Of a stretch of DNA of 62,458 nt, positions 51,036-60,634 are shown in pieces. The stretch is from positions 1-62,458 of the forward strand of contig CANGTC010000006.1 of the NCBI GenBank assembly GCA_947456505.1, in the 5' to 3' direction. The stretch is from Beijerinckiaceae bacterium. GTDB taxonomy: Bacteria; Pseudomonadota; Alphaproteobacteria; Rhizobiales; Beijerinckiaceae. Position numbers and translations under genes: made by a program. Position 1 is the first letter of the stretch; every line of letters begins with the position of its first letter. A model generated the notes under the pieces. The model saw only the letters and a program-made list of their open reading frames with translations. It did no database searches and was not told where the DNA came from.

Positions 51036-51842
51036 ATGGGCTCGAAACTCAACCACCTCGCCATCACCACCGATCACTACACGCATCTGGGCATGTTCTA
51101 CCGCGCCATTTTCGGCATGAAGTCGTCAGGCGACACGGCGCGCGAACTCTCCGCCATTTCGGTGGGCGACGGCTATACTGGCATGACGCTCATTCCCCGC
51201 CGTGGCGGCCGCAAGGCGGGGCTCGATCATTTCGGCATCCAGGTGGAGGATCTCGACGCCGTGCGCACCAAATGCGAGCGCAAATATCCCGATATCGAAT
51301 TCGTGAAACGTCCGGGCAACCGGCCCTTCACCAGCTTCGGCTGCCATGATCCCGCAGGCAATTATTTTGATCTTGGCCAGCAGCGCGACAAAAATCGCGC
51401 CGAGGTCTACGCCATGGAGGGCTGGCGGCAGGACAACACCATCAGCCATTTCGCGATGCGCGTGCGCGACGCCGACAAACTGGCGGAGTTCTATCACGAT
51501 ATCTTCGACCTTGAATTGAGCAACGCGCGCACCGAGGAGGGCGGCTATATGCTCACTGACGGGCGTGTGACCATGGTCATCCAACCCTGGAAGATCTCGT
51601 CCTTCAATGGCGCGGGCATCGAACAGCCCGGGATGGATCACATCGGCTTCCGCGTGCCCAGCATCGAGAAGCTGCAGGCGCATATCGCCGACGTCACGCG
51701 GCAGAATCCTATCCTGTCGCCGAAGCCCATCGCCTTCGATTCGGAGGGTGAGGCCCGCCTCGCGCTCTTCGCCAAATGCCCGCTCGGAACGCTGCAGCTC
51801 TGCGATCCCGACGGCACCCTGATTGATGTCGCCGAAGACTGA
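51036..51842 (+). CDS. Two-domain VOC-family protein (extradiol dioxygenase/glyoxalase-like)
   Basis: The 268-residue protein has two vicinal-oxygen-chelate modules, about 1-125 and 130-265, each with beta-alpha-beta-beta-beta units: KLNHLAITTDHYTHLGMFYR and TISHFAMRVRDADKLAEFYH at the starts, and metal-type His/Glu at LDHFGIQVEDL and MDHIGFRVPS. The double arrangement fits extradiol ring-cleavage dioxygenases. It is the third gene of the cupin-receptor-VOC unit and ends at a terminator. Confidence 0.8.
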   Translation: MGSKLNHLAITTDHYTHLGMFYRAIFGMKSSGDTARELSAISVGDGYTGMTLIPRRGGRKAGLDHFGIQVEDLDAVRTKCERKYPDIEFVKRPGNRPFTSFGCHDPAGNYFDLGQQRDKNRAEVYAMEGWRQDNTISHFAMRVRDADKLAEFYHDIFDLELSNARTEEGGYMLTDGRVTMVIQPWKISSFNGAGIEQPGMDHIGFRVPSIEKLQAHIADVTRQNPILSPKPIAFDSEGEARLALFAKCPLGTLQLCDPDGTLIDVAED

Positions 51843-51873
51843 TCGCCTCCACCAGTCGCTTTCGACAACGTCG

Positions 51874-51904
51874 AGCCGCCGCGTCCATGCGTGGCGGCTT
51901 TTTT
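51874..51904 (+). terminator. Terminator after the VOC gene
   Basis: AGCCGCC (51874-51880) and GGCGGCT (51893-51899) form a stem followed by a T tract to 51904, between convergent genes. Confidence 0.75.
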
Positions 51905-51921
51905 ACGACGGCGAGGGGGCT

Positions 51922-52800
51922 CTAGAATCTCTGCGTCAGCTCATCGCGGATGAAGGGGGCGATGTCGCCGATGTCGCGGTCGCCCCAGCCTGCGGCCACG
52001 GCGGCGGAAAGCACGGTGAGCGCCGCCGCAGTGGCTGCCATGGGCGCGCCCACGCTGGCGCCTGCGGCAAGGGCTGATTGCATGTCCTTGCGCAGGGTGC
52101 GGATGTCGAGAGTCAGAGGCGCATCCTTGCCCAGAAAATTGTCCACCTTGTTCTGCAGCACCACATTGGTGAGCGGCGAGTTCATGAACACGCCCATCAT
52201 CTTGGCGAGATCTAGACCCTGGGCCGCGCCCATGGCCAGGCCCTCGCCGACGCCATTGATGAAATTCGCCATGGCCAGATTGAAGGCGAGCTTCATGGCG
52301 TGACCGGCGCCAATGGGTCCCATGGGGACGCAAGCGCGCGTCAGCTTCTCCAGCAGCGGCTTCGCGCGCGCCAGATCCGCCTCGCTGGCTCCCACAAGCC
52401 CGAAGAGCTGGCCGCCCTGCGCGGCGGGCACCGTGCCCAGCACCGGGCAATCCATGATCCCTGCGCCTCTGGCTTCCAGCATGGGCGCCAGCTCGCGCAC
52501 GGTTTGCGGGCGAAGGGTGCTCATCTCGATGAAGAGCTTGCCGCCAGGATCAGCCTCGCAAAAGCCTCCTGGCCTGGCGAAGAGGCCGCGTACGCCCTCG
52601 TCCTCTGTGATGGTGGTGATGATCAGATCGCTCGCCTGCGCCACGGCGCATGGATTTGCGACCACCGTCACGCCGCGTCCGGCCGCCTGGGCGCAAGCCT
52701 GTTCGGATTGATCCCAACAGGTCGCATGAATGTCGAAGGAGGCGAGGCGCGCCGCCATGGCGCCGCCCATGCGTCCCAGACCGACCAGACCGACTCGCAT
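51922..52800 (-). CDS. NAD(P)-dependent beta-hydroxyacid dehydrogenase (HIBADH family, second copy)
   Basis: The 292-residue enzyme starts VGLVGLGRMGGAMAARLA (NAD(P) loop) and has the STLRPQTVREL segment and a GAGHAMKLAFNLAM lysine motif. It is a paralogue, not a copy, of the enzyme at 13021. It precedes the MFS and Rieske genes on the minus strand, so it may oxidise a hydroxy-acid metabolite of the aromatic substrate. It converges with the VOC gene. Confidence 0.83.
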   Translation of the reverse strand: MRVGLVGLGRMGGAMAARLASFDIHATCWDQSEQACAQAAGRGVTVVANPCAVAQASDLIITTITEDEGVRGLFARPGGFCEADPGGKLFIEMSTLRPQTVRELAPMLEARGAGIMDCPVLGTVPAAQGGQLFGLVGASEADLARAKPLLEKLTRACVPMGPIGAGHAMKLAFNLAMANFINGVGEGLAMGAAQGLDLAKMMGVFMNSPLTNVVLQNKVDNFLGKDAPLTLDIRTLRKDMQSALAAGASVGAPMAATAAALTVLSAAVAAGWGDRDIGDIAPFIRDELTQRF

Positions 52801-52858
52801 GGTTCAGCTCCTCAATCGCAGGGATGTAGCGTGCCGGCGTGGCCCGCACGCTTTCATG

Positions 52859-54115
52859 TCAGGCGGCGCGCGCCGGTTCGGCTGGCGCGGATTCCGGCAG
52901 CTTGCGCAAGGCCGGATAGGGATAGGGTCCAAGGCCGATCAGCAGCAGGCAGGTGATCGCCAGCGCCGCCTCATAGCCCATGAAGACCGGGACATAGGAG
53001 TGGAAATAATCGAACCCGCGCCCGCTCAGCGCGGGGCCAAGGCCCGTGCCTACGTTGAAGAGCGTGAAGGTGACCCCATAGATGGTCCCATAGGCCTTCA
53101 GCCCGAAATAGCGGCTGATGAAGAAGGCCATGAGATCGACCTCCGCGCCGATGCCAGCGCCGCAGAGGGCTGCGCCAATGACGGGCCAAGGCATGTCCCA
53201 TCCGCGGGACAGCAGGGCGATGCCCCCCATCGGCAGCAGGAAGAAACATGCGGCGACATAGGGGCCGTGAAAGCGATCAAGACACCAGCCGCAGATGATG
53301 CGCCCGATGATGATCGCCAGCCCCGCCGCGGACATCAGGCCGATGGCGACCGGCGCCGGGACGCCCCGGTCGGTGAGAAGAGGCACAATATGGACGATGG
53401 TGCCATTGATGGACATGACGCCAAGGAAGAAGGCGATGGTCAGGGCCCAGAAGCGCCAGCTGCGCAGGGCCAGCCCCGCCTCCACGCCCGGCGCCGCGCC
53501 GCGCGCCACGGCGCTCTCCTCCGCATCGGCGGCGACGGGATCGCGGATGAAGACCATGACCGGCACGAAGGCCAGAACCAGGATTGCGACGGCCAACCCG
53601 AAATAGGCTTCGCGCCACCCATAATTGCGGATCAGGGCGCCTGCGAGCTGGGGTATCAGCACTGTGCCCAGGCCTACGCCCGCCGTGGCGAGGCCCAGCG
53701 CCAGGCCGCGCTCCCGGTCGAACCATTTCGACACAGCAGCCGAATAGGGCAGCGGCGTCTGCACCGCGCCGAAGAAGCCTGCGGCGGCGAAGATCACGTA
53801 GATGAGGCCCACTGCGTCGGCTTGCATGAAGCCCATGCCCGCGATCATCAGGGCGAAGAGCACGATGCCCGGCAGCATGACGGCGCGGGCGCTGAAGCGG
53901 TCAAGCAGCCAGCCCACCGCAAGGCAGGTGAAGGCTGTGACATTGGCGCTCAAAAAGAGCGCCGACGACAAGTCGCCGCGGCTGATCCCCAGAGCCTCTG
54001 AAACCGGCTTCAGGAAGATGCCGAAACTGAAGATCACCACGGAGCCCGTGCCCACGATCAAACCGCAGGCGGAGGCCGCGACGACCCACCATCTGTTCGC
54101 CCAGAATCCTGTCAT
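52859..54115 (-). CDS. MFS transporter (organic acid/aromatic acid importer-like)
   Basis: The 418-residue protein has about 12 helices and a motif like MFS monocarboxylate/oxalate-formate families: MTGFWANRWWVVAASACGLI, AVGWLLDRFSARAVML and AISRYFGLKAYGTIYG. It probably carries a small organic acid in with protons. The ATG at 54115 is supported by position and by the transmembrane start; a frame to 54256 overlaps the neighbouring region and is not needed. It sits between the dehydrogenase and the Rieske gene on the same strand. Confidence 0.82.
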   Translation of the reverse strand: MTGFWANRWWVVAASACGLIVGTGSVVIFSFGIFLKPVSEALGISRGDLSSALFLSANVTAFTCLAVGWLLDRFSARAVMLPGIVLFALMIAGMGFMQADAVGLIYVIFAAAGFFGAVQTPLPYSAAVSKWFDRERGLALGLATAGVGLGTVLIPQLAGALIRNYGWREAYFGLAVAILVLAFVPVMVFIRDPVAADAEESAVARGAAPGVEAGLALRSWRFWALTIAFFLGVMSINGTIVHIVPLLTDRGVPAPVAIGLMSAAGLAIIIGRIICGWCLDRFHGPYVAACFFLLPMGGIALLSRGWDMPWPVIGAALCGAGIGAEVDLMAFFISRYFGLKAYGTIYGVTFTLFNVGTGLGPALSGRGFDYFHSYVPVFMGYEAALAITCLLLIGLGPYPYPALRKLPESAPAEPARAA

Positions 54116-54170
54116 GTTTTCCCCCTGTTTTGACGGCCTCTGCGGGCCGCTTTCATTCTGAATGCGTGGT

Positions 54171-55352
54171 TCAGACGCCCAGCGCGGGCGTGATGTGGTC
54201 TGGCGGCGTGGACCAGGTCTTGTGCGGCTTGCCTTCCGCGATGAGTTGCAGTTCACGCCGCAGAATGCGCCGCCACGCCACTATGGCCGAGTCGGAGCGT
54301 CCGAGGAACTCCGCCGAACGATCCTCGATCACCCCTTGCCCCGCCTGCACCGCAATGTCCTGCACCACCGCGAGATCGGGATGGGTGACGTCCGCATAGG
54401 CGATCTTGCCGCTCCAGATGTCCCGCACCACGTCCATGATCGGCGGCGCCTCCGCCCGCAGGCGGTTCAACTCGGCAAGTTGGGCATGGAATTTCGCCAC
54501 GTCATCGCCGGTCACATAGACCTTGCTGGTGATGATCCACAGGCAGTTCTCGTCGTCCACCGGCGTGAAGCTGAAGATGATCTCCGGCCAGCCGCCCACC
54601 CCGTTCATGCCCGACAGGGGCGGCACGATCACGCGCACGATATTGGGCGCGTAGTGAAGAGTGTGGCGCACGTTGCCGCTCTTGCGGCGGCCATAGCGCA
54701 TGAGGCCCCAATCGGTCTCCTCCGCCGTGATGATCGGCAGGTCATGGGACAGTTTGGCGTGGGAGCCGCCGGGCGCATGGGTGAAGGCCACATGCACCTC
54801 GTCCATGGTGTTTTCAAAACACTGGAGATAGTTGCAGGGGACTTCATAGACCGGCCAGACGTCGATGACGCCCTCGCCTGGCGGCTCGGGGAAGGGCGGG
54901 AAGGCGGGCTCCGCGCCCGTGCCGAAAAAGCAGAAGATCACGCCCAGATGTTCGCGCGTGGGATAGGTCCCGATGCGCACCTTGTCCTTGTAGGAGGCCT
55001 CTTCCGCAGGTTGGTCGATGCAGGCGCCATCGCAGCTGAATTTCCAGCCGTGGTAGACGCAGCGCATGGCGTCCTCCTCCACCCAGCCCAGATGCATGGG
55101 CGCGCCGCGATGGGGGCAACGCGCGTCGATCACCTGCGCATGGCCGGACTGGCCGCGATAGAGGGTGTAATCATTCCCCATGATGCGGATCGGCTTGGCG
55201 CGGCCGGGCGCCACATCGCTGGAGACGCCCACCGCCGTCCAGAACTGCCGCATGAAGGTCCCGCCAGGCGTGCCTTCCATGGTCGTGGTGATTTCAACCT
55301 CGGCGCGCGGCGTGGGCTGAGCTTTCAATTCTGTGGATGTCGTCAACGTCAT
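54171..55352 (-). CDS. Rieske non-heme iron aromatic ring-hydroxylating oxygenase (alpha subunit-like)
   Basis: The 393-residue protein has a Rieske [2Fe-2S] site (Cys79, His81, Cys98, His101 in ARCPHRGAP and RCVYHGWKF), then a catalytic domain with NTMDEVHVAFTH (Asp184, His187, His192 as bridging Asp and iron histidines). There is no signal peptide. A reductase component is not adjacent, so electrons must come from elsewhere. This oxygenase is the likely entry step for the aromatic substrate served by the MFS importer and receptor, an inference from gene order. Confidence 0.87.
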   Translation of the reverse strand: MTLTTSTELKAQPTPRAEVEITTTMEGTPGGTFMRQFWTAVGVSSDVAPGRAKPIRIMGNDYTLYRGQSGHAQVIDARCPHRGAPMHLGWVEEDAMRCVYHGWKFSCDGACIDQPAEEASYKDKVRIGTYPTREHLGVIFCFFGTGAEPAFPPFPEPPGEGVIDVWPVYEVPCNYLQCFENTMDEVHVAFTHAPGGSHAKLSHDLPIITAEETDWGLMRYGRRKSGNVRHTLHYAPNIVRVIVPPLSGMNGVGGWPEIIFSFTPVDDENCLWIITSKVYVTGDDVAKFHAQLAELNRLRAEAPPIMDVVRDIWSGKIAYADVTHPDLAVVQDIAVQAGQGVIEDRSAEFLGRSDSAIVAWRRILRRELQLIAEGKPHKTWSTPPDHITPALGV

Positions 55353-55458
55353 GTAGTCCCCGTCTACAATGCCGACGGCTCTTGAAGGCCATCAGGTTTG
55401 CAGGGAGCATAGAGTCAAACGCCGGTTTCGCAAAGGGAGGGGCGCGGCCTGCGCCGCC

Positions 55459-56067
55459 TCAAAAATGCACGCTCGCCCCGGCGCGCAGCAGATTTGTGTT
55501 TGTGCTCATGGTTCTGGAGCTCAGGGGCGTCACATAGGTCTGCGCGCCAAAGTCGTAGCGCAGATATTCCGCGCGCAGGAACATGTTGCGTGTCAACGCG
55601 AATTCCGCGCCCGCGCCATAGGCCGTTCCCTTGATCGACTTGTTCGACGTGCCGGTGGAATCGGTGAATTTCGAGGTGGAATAGGCCCAGCCGATGGTTC
55701 CATAGGCCAGCAGATCGCCAAAGGCCCAGCCCGTCTTCACGCGCGCGGAGGACAGGAAGTTCTGCTGGAAGGAGTTTGCGCCCAGATTGCCGGATTTGAT
55801 CCCCGAGGTCAGGAAGTCGGCCTCTGCGCCGCCAACGAGTCGATTGGCCTGAAAGTTATAGCCGACATGCGCGCCCCCGATGGCGCCCGAGGCGTTTCCG
55901 CCGCCTGTGGAGCCCAGCCCCACGCCCGCATCGACACCCAACCCCACGCCGCTGAAATCCGCCGAGGGACGCGAGGGCGTGGTCTGCAGGTCGAAGTCAG
56001 CGGCCCGCAAGGCGTCGCTGGTCAGGATCAAGGCGGCGAGGGCGCAGATGTGCCTAAGTCGGATCAT
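55459..56067 (-). CDS. Omp25/Omp31-like outer-membrane beta-barrel protein
   Basis: The 202-residue protein has a signal peptide (HICALAALILTSDALRAADF, cut after LRA), eight amphipathic strands with Ala/Gly/Thr patterns, GAHVGYNFQANRLVGGAEADF, and a C-terminal GASVHF ending in Phe as in BamA-targeted barrels. This matches Hyphomicrobiales Omp25/31 porin-like proteins. It is alone between the oxygenase and the FAH-like gene. Confidence 0.85.
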   Translation of the reverse strand: MIRLRHICALAALILTSDALRAADFDLQTTPSRPSADFSGVGLGVDAGVGLGSTGGGNASGAIGGAHVGYNFQANRLVGGAEADFLTSGIKSGNLGANSFQQNFLSSARVKTGWAFGDLLAYGTIGWAYSTSKFTDSTGTSNKSIKGTAYGAGAEFALTRNMFLRAEYLRYDFGAQTYVTPLSSRTMSTNTNLLRAGASVHF

Positions 56068-56176
56068 GGGCTTAGTTCCGATGGAGTGAGCCCAATGATC
56101 TTAACCTATTGCGTAATTTGTGGGTTGCGATCCTTGGAATGTGACTAATGTTCGGTTAACCGGCCTATCCAGCCCC

Positions 56177-57112
56177 TCACGCCGTCCGGTTGCGGGTCTC
56201 GCCGATGTTCTCGATCCACATGCGAATGGTCTGGCCCGGCCGCAGGAAGCGGTCCTGCTCGGCGCCGGTGCCTGCGGGCGTGCCGGTCAGCACGATGTCG
56301 CCGGGCAACAGGGTCACGCGCTCCGACAGATAGGCGATCTGCTCGGCGGTGGAGAAGATCATCTTGCCTGTGTTTGAATTCTGCATCAGCTCGTCGTCGA
56401 GCCACAGCTTCATGGCGAGATTGTCGGGATCGCCGATCTGCGAGGCCGGGGTGATGCAGGGGCCCAGAATGCAGCTCTTGTCGAAGCCCTTCATGCTGAT
56501 GAAGTCCGTCTTGAAGAGCGATCCCTCCGGAACATTCGGCCGCTTCATGAATTGCGCGTCGCGCACCGACACATCATTGGCGATGGTGTAGCCAGCGACA
56601 TAGGAGAGGGCGTCTTTGACGGAGACATGCCGCGCCTTGCGGCCGATTACTGCGGCGAGTTCGATTTCCCAGTCGATTTTCTGCGCAAAGTCGGGCAGTT
56701 CGATCGCCACCCCCGTGCCCACCACGCTCTGGCGCACGGGCTTGAGGAAGTGGAAGGGCTTGAGGCCCAGCGACTTTGGGTCAGGCTCGCCGTCGCGACC
56801 CATCTTGCGGGCCATGGCGTCCGCATGGTCGGCATAATTCGCCGCCGCGCAGAACAGGGAGCCGGGATAGAGCAGGGGGGAGAGCGGCGTAAGCCCGCTC
56901 ATGGGGCCGATCTGCGTGGCGGCGTTCGCTTTTGCGGCGGCTGCTGCGATGCGCGGTTCGGCGACGGCCCAATCCTCGATCATGCCCAGCACCGTCGCGT
57001 CTCCGGCATGGCTGGTCAACCGCGCCGCGTCATGGACCATGCCCGCGATCTCGACGCCCGCGCGGGGCTGTCCGGAGGCGTCGCTATAGGTCAGCAGCTT
57101 GAAAGTCGTCAT
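56177..57112 (-). CDS. Fumarylacetoacetate hydrolase family protein
   Basis: From ATG at 57112 the 311-residue protein begins MTTFKLLTYSDASGQPRAGV and has the FAH-family metal site: KPVRQSVVGTGVAIELP, DWEIELAAVIGR and DVSVRDAQF with the usual acidic ligands. It probably hydrates or hydrolyses a C-C bond of a ring-cleavage product. A longer frame reaching 57163 is likely a leader artefact. It completes the oxygenase/hydratase-type gene set. Confidence 0.85.
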   Translation of the reverse strand: MTTFKLLTYSDASGQPRAGVEIAGMVHDAARLTSHAGDATVLGMIEDWAVAEPRIAAAAAKANAATQIGPMSGLTPLSPLLYPGSLFCAAANYADHADAMARKMGRDGEPDPKSLGLKPFHFLKPVRQSVVGTGVAIELPDFAQKIDWEIELAAVIGRKARHVSVKDALSYVAGYTIANDVSVRDAQFMKRPNVPEGSLFKTDFISMKGFDKSCILGPCITPASQIGDPDNLAMKLWLDDELMQNSNTGKMIFSTAEQIAYLSERVTLLPGDIVLTGTPAGTGAEQDRFLRPGQTIRMWIENIGETRNRTA

Positions 57113-57168
57113 GGGAACCCCCGAAAATTTGCGCCAGCCTAGCAGCCCCGCTGGCCGCCGCAAGCGCC

Positions 57169-57714
57169 TTAGAGCTGCTTGAGGAAGCCCGCCAGGCTCA
57201 TGAGCCCCTCCGGCCAGGGGCCGTGGCCTGAGTCGGCGTTGATATGTCCGGCCTCGCCCGCATCCAGAAGGCGGCTGCCCCAGGCGTAGCTGATCTCCTC
57301 GCTCTCCTCGTAGGGCGCGAAGGGATCGTTGCGGCTGGCGACCAGCACGGAGGGAAAGGGCAGGGGCTCGCGTGGCAGGGGCGTGAAGCCCGGACCCGCC
57401 GCTTCGATGAGAACAGAGTCCGCTGGCGGCGTCACCAGAAACGCGCCGCGCACCACGCTGGGGGGCAGGGCGGGGGCCGCGTGAACCACGGCGGTGACGC
57501 CCAGCGAATGGGCGACCAGCAGCACAGGGCGCTGCGCCCCCTCCACCGCCGCGATGATGCGGCCCGTCCAGTCCTCCATACGCGGACTATCCCAGTTGTG
57601 TTGCTCCACGCGCCGCGCGGTCGACAGCTTGGCTTCCCAGCGGCTTTGCCAATGATCGGGGCCCGAACCGCCAAGGCCGGGGATGATGAGAATGTCGAAA
57701 TCCGAGATGCGCAA
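57169..57714 (-). CDS. RBBP9/YdeN-type serine hydrolase (alpha/beta fold)
   Basis: Counting from TTG at 57714 the protein is 181 residues. It has PGLGGSGPDHWQSRWE near the start, nucleophile VAHSLGVTAVVH, an acid-region strand (SRNDPFAPYEE) and catalytic His in AGHINADSGHGPWPEG, which is the RBBP9/YdeN pattern. The longer frame to 57780 lacks homology in its first 20 residues, and AAAGG lies four bases before the TTG, so TTG is preferred, though uncertain. Substrate unknown. Confidence 0.72.
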   Translation of the reverse strand: MRISDFDILIIPGLGGSGPDHWQSRWEAKLSTARRVEQHNWDSPRMEDWTGRIIAAVEGAQRPVLLVAHSLGVTAVVHAAPALPPSVVRGAFLVTPPADSVLIEAAGPGFTPLPREPLPFPSVLVASRNDPFAPYEESEEISYAWGSRLLDAGEAGHINADSGHGPWPEGLMSLAGFLKQL

Positions 57715-57792
57715 GACAGACCTTTGATCGCAAAGAATGGCGGGAGAGCCCGATATGGGCCGGGAGCCGCCGCCGCGCAAGCGCGCCCGTCG

Positions 57793-58512
57793 TCAGATCA
57801 GCTTAAGCCCGCGCAGGCTGGCGTGGCCGTTTCGGCCGATGATGATGTGGTCATGGACGGAAATGCCCATGGGCCCGGCGATGGCGATGATGTCCTCGGT
57901 CATGCGGATGTCGGCGTTCGAAGGTGTGGGATCCCCCGAGGGATGGTTGTGGACGAGAATGATCGCGGTGGCGCTCACCTCCAGCGCCCGCCTGATCACC
58001 TCGCGCGGATAGACCGGCGTATGGTCCACCGTGCCTACGCCTTGCACCTCGTCGGTGATGAGATGGTTGCGCTTGTCGAGAAAGAGGATGCGGAAGGTCT
58101 CCCGGTCCGCATGGGCCATGGCGGCGTGGCAATAGTCGATGACGTCTTTCCACGAACCCAGAACGGGCTTGTCTTGAATGGACTGCCGGGCGAGGCGTCG
58201 CCCCGCAGCCTCCACCAGCTTGAGATCGGCGGCGACCGAATCGCCCACGCCCTTCACCTCGGTCAAGCGCTCGCGCCGCGCCCCCAGCACCCCCGAGAGC
58301 GAGCCGAAGCGGGCGATCAGCTCCTTGGCGAGGGGCTTCACATCCCGCTGGGGAATGGAGCGGAAGAGCAGCATTTCCAGAATTTCATAGTCGGGCAGGC
58401 CCTGATCGCCCGTCTCCAGAAAGCGGCTGCGCAGCCGCTCGCGATGGCCCTTGTAATGGGGCGTCTCGACAGGGCCCGGGGGCGGGGCCTGATCCCCGGC
58501 CCCCCGCGTCAC
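57793..58512 (-). CDS. radC: RadC family JAB/MPN metalloprotein
   Basis: The 239-residue protein has a UvrC-like helix-hairpin-helix N-half ([15 protein letters not shown]) and a C-terminal JAMM metal site: [16 protein letters not shown] with His-x-His and the distal Ser/Asp, plus [10 protein letters not shown]. RadC is named from a DNA-repair mutant, but its biochemical function is not established. ATGA overlaps the map stop (58509-58512), as in many alphaproteobacteria. Confidence 0.92.
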   Translation of the reverse strand: MTRGAGDQAPPPGPVETPHYKGHRERLRSRFLETGDQGLPDYEILEMLLFRSIPQRDVKPLAKELIARFGSLSGVLGARRERLTEVKGVGDSVAADLKLVEAAGRRLARQSIQDKPVLGSWKDVIDYCHAAMAHADRETFRILFLDKRNHLITDEVQGVGTVDHTPVYPREVIRRALEVSATAIILVHNHPSGDPTPSNADIRMTEDIIAIAGPMGISVHDHIIIGRNGHASLRGLKLI

Positions 58513-59360
58513 GCAGGCGCGCCGATGGGGGGGTGATGCAACCCGGCGGGGGAGAGGGTGAAGATCTCCACGCCCGTCTCGGTCACCGCTACAGTATGCT
58601 CGAACTGGGCTGAGAGGGAGCGGTCGCGGGTCACGGCGGTCCAGCCATCGGAGAGGATCTTCACCTGCGGGCGGCCCAGATTGATCATGGGCTCGATGGT
58701 GAAGAACATGCCGGGCTTCAGCACCGGGCCTTCGCCTGGGCGGCCATAGTGGAGGATGTTGGGCTCGTCGTGGAACAGGCGCCCCAGCCCGTGGCCGCAG
58801 AAATCACGCACGACAGAGCAGCGCTCCGCCTCCGCATAGACCTGAATTGCGGCGCCGATGTCGCCAGTGGTGACGCCGGGCTTCACGGCGGCGATGCCGC
58901 GCATCATGGATTCGTAGGTCACCTGCACCAGCCGCTCGGCCCTGCGGGGAACCTCGCCCACCAGATACATGCGGCTGGAATCCCCATGCCAGCCATCGAC
59001 GATGAGAGTCACGTCGATGTTCACGATGTCGCCGTTGCGCATGGGCTTGTCGTCGGGAATGCCGTGGCAGACCACATGATTGATCGAGGTGCAGATGGAC
59101 TTGGGGTAGCCCCGGTAGCTCAGCGGCGCCGGATAGGCCTTGTGGTCCATGGCGAATTCGAAGGCGAGCTTGTCGATGGCCTCGGTGCTCACGCCCGGCT
59201 GGACATAGGGCGTCAGCATATCCAGCGCCTCGGCGGCGAGCCGTCCGGCCTTGCGCATGCCCTCGAAATCCGCAGGGCCATGGAGCTTGATCTGGCCGGT
59301 CTTGCGGGTGGGAGCCAGAGCTGCGTCGACGAAGGTCATCTCATCTCCGGGAAGGATCAT
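58509..59360 (-). CDS. map: Type I methionine aminopeptidase
   Basis: The 283-residue enzyme removes N-terminal Met from nascent proteins. Its five metal ligands lie in [19 protein letters not shown] (two Asp), GHGLGRLFH (His), FTIEPMI (Glu) and [10 protein letters not shown] (Glu). The preceding start region ([12 protein letters not shown]) is normal; Met8 is an alternative. It is coupled to radC by the ATGA overlap. Confidence 0.93.
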   Translation of the reverse strand: MILPGDEMTFVDAALAPTRKTGQIKLHGPADFEGMRKAGRLAAEALDMLTPYVQPGVSTEAIDKLAFEFAMDHKAYPAPLSYRGYPKSICTSINHVVCHGIPDDKPMRNGDIVNIDVTLIVDGWHGDSSRMYLVGEVPRRAERLVQVTYESMMRGIAAVKPGVTTGDIGAAIQVYAEAERCSVVRDFCGHGLGRLFHDEPNILHYGRPGEGPVLKPGMFFTIEPMINLGRPQVKILSDGWTAVTRDRSLSAQFEHTVAVTETGVEIFTLSPAGLHHPPIGAPA

Positions 59361-59479
59361 GGGCGGGTTGGACTGATTAGTAGGATAAAGCAGCGGTCAT
59401 GAAAAGATATGGCCCTGCGATGGGTGTGAATCGAGGGGCTGACAGCGCCGAAATCGGTCGTCAGCCCCATTTTTCCGGC

Positions 59480-60019
59480 CTAATGCGCCCGTTTTTGCGG
59501 GGCGGGCAGCAGCAAGAGGCCCGGCGCCGGGCTTTTCAGGTCGTGGCCGCTGGCCCCCTCGGCGGGGATTTCGATCCAGCGTTCCACGCCTGTCTCGCAA
59601 TCCTGAACCGTGGGGAAATAGAGGGTGGCGCCCGGGGGCAGGTCGGCGGCGAGCGTTCCGGTGAAGGTGAACTCGTCATACCAGTCGTCCTGGAGGCGCC
59701 CGCCGCTCCAGCTGATTTCCCTTACGCCTTCTGTGAGGCTGACATGTGGCGTTTCGTAGGTCTTGCCATAGGGCGCCCTGGTGGCTTCGAGGGTCCAGCC
59801 CGCCTTGGGCATGGGCTTCACCCCCACGAGGCCCTCGGGAATGCGCACCCGCACCCGAATGGTCGGCGATCCCCCGCAGCCATGGGGCACGCGCAGAACT
59901 CCCTTGTAGCTGGCGCCGACCGGCGCCTGAGCGGTTTCGAGGGAGACGTGGGCATTGGCGCAGGCGCTGGCGAGCATAAGCGTCACAGCCAGAGGGCCGG
60001 CTTTCTTCAAAAAGGTCAT
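59480..60019 (-). CDS. YcnI-like (DUF1775) periplasmic copper-binding protein
   Basis: The 179-residue protein has a signal peptide (MTFLKKAGPLAVTLMLASAC) predicted to be cut after ANA, leaving His as the mature N-terminal residue (HVSLETAQAP). In characterised YcnI proteins, that histidine supports a mono-histidine brace for Cu(II). The remaining domain (RVRVRIPEGL, WTLEATRAP, VREISWSGG) fits the family. It is likely co-transcribed with the gene 59 bases upstream. Confidence 0.83.
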   Translation of the reverse strand: MTFLKKAGPLAVTLMLASACANAHVSLETAQAPVGASYKGVLRVPHGCGGSPTIRVRVRIPEGLVGVKPMPKAGWTLEATRAPYGKTYETPHVSLTEGVREISWSGGRLQDDWYDEFTFTGTLAADLPPGATLYFPTVQDCETGVERWIEIPAEGASGHDLKSPAPGLLLLPAPQKRAH

Positions 60020-60078
60020 GATTTATCTCCGATGGCGCCCAAAGGCGCGCGATGAGGCGGACGGGCGAGCCCGTCCTG

Positions 60079-60495
60079 TCAGGTGAAAGACGTCGGAGTG
60101 CGGCTTTCAGGGGGGCCACGCTGGCTATGGGCTTGCGCCCAGGCTTCTTCGGGCGGTCCATCGCGCAGGGCGGTCAGGATCGGGGCGGCCGGGCGCCAGA
60201 CGCGGCGCAGCCATGGGGTTGTGATCGGCGCCACAGCTGGCGGCGGCGCGGCGCCCCGCGTCAGGCCCAGGCAGCACTCATCGCAGGCTTGCGGCCCATG
60301 GAAGGGGGCGCCCTCGCCATGGGCGTCGGTGAGGCAGAGATAGTGTGGATTGGCGAGGGCCGCCTCCAGCGAGCCCTGCATCGCGGGCAGGGGCGCCGCG
60401 AGCCCGCGCAGCAGGATGGCGTAGGCGAGCACAAAGAGGCCGATGGCCATTGAGCCCCGCCGAAGCCATGATTCCGTCGAGAGGCTCTTGCGCAT
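60079..60495 (-). CDS. Small cysteine-rich membrane-associated protein, DUF2946-like (probable copper operon member)
   Basis: From ATG at 60495 the 138-residue protein has a basic N-tail and one hydrophobic helix (GLFVLAYAILLRGLAAPLPA), then a Cys motif (HYLCLTDAHG and QACDECCLGL) and a proline-rich tail. This pattern suits DUF2946-type proteins seen beside copper genes. The similarity is weak; the function is unknown. It stands upstream of the YcnI-like gene on the same strand. Confidence 0.55.
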   Translation of the reverse strand: MRKSLSTESWLRRGSMAIGLFVLAYAILLRGLAAPLPAMQGSLEAALANPHYLCLTDAHGEGAPFHGPQACDECCLGLTRGAAPPPAVAPITTPWLRRVWRPAAPILTALRDGPPEEAWAQAHSQRGPPESRTPTSFT

Positions 60496-60634
60496 GCCCC
60501 TGTTTAAGCCAGGCTTTGAGTTGCGCGCAATAGTTCGCTCGGCAGGTGGCCCTATGCCCGCCGCTCGTGCTAAGAGGCGCCAACAGCAGTTGGCGTGTCC
60601 GCAAAGGCCCGCCGCGCGTTCGCCAGGATCCAGA

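Noticed and set aside
52730-54001. A long plus-strand open frame of about 420 codons opposite the MFS and dehydrogenase genes
   Set aside because: It is basic and repetitive, has no family signature and lies exactly opposite well-supported coding sequence; high GC produces such shadow frames.
57244-58536. A 430-codon plus-strand frame opposite radC and the hydrolase
   Set aside because: It overlaps two strongly conserved genes and has no recognisable fold.
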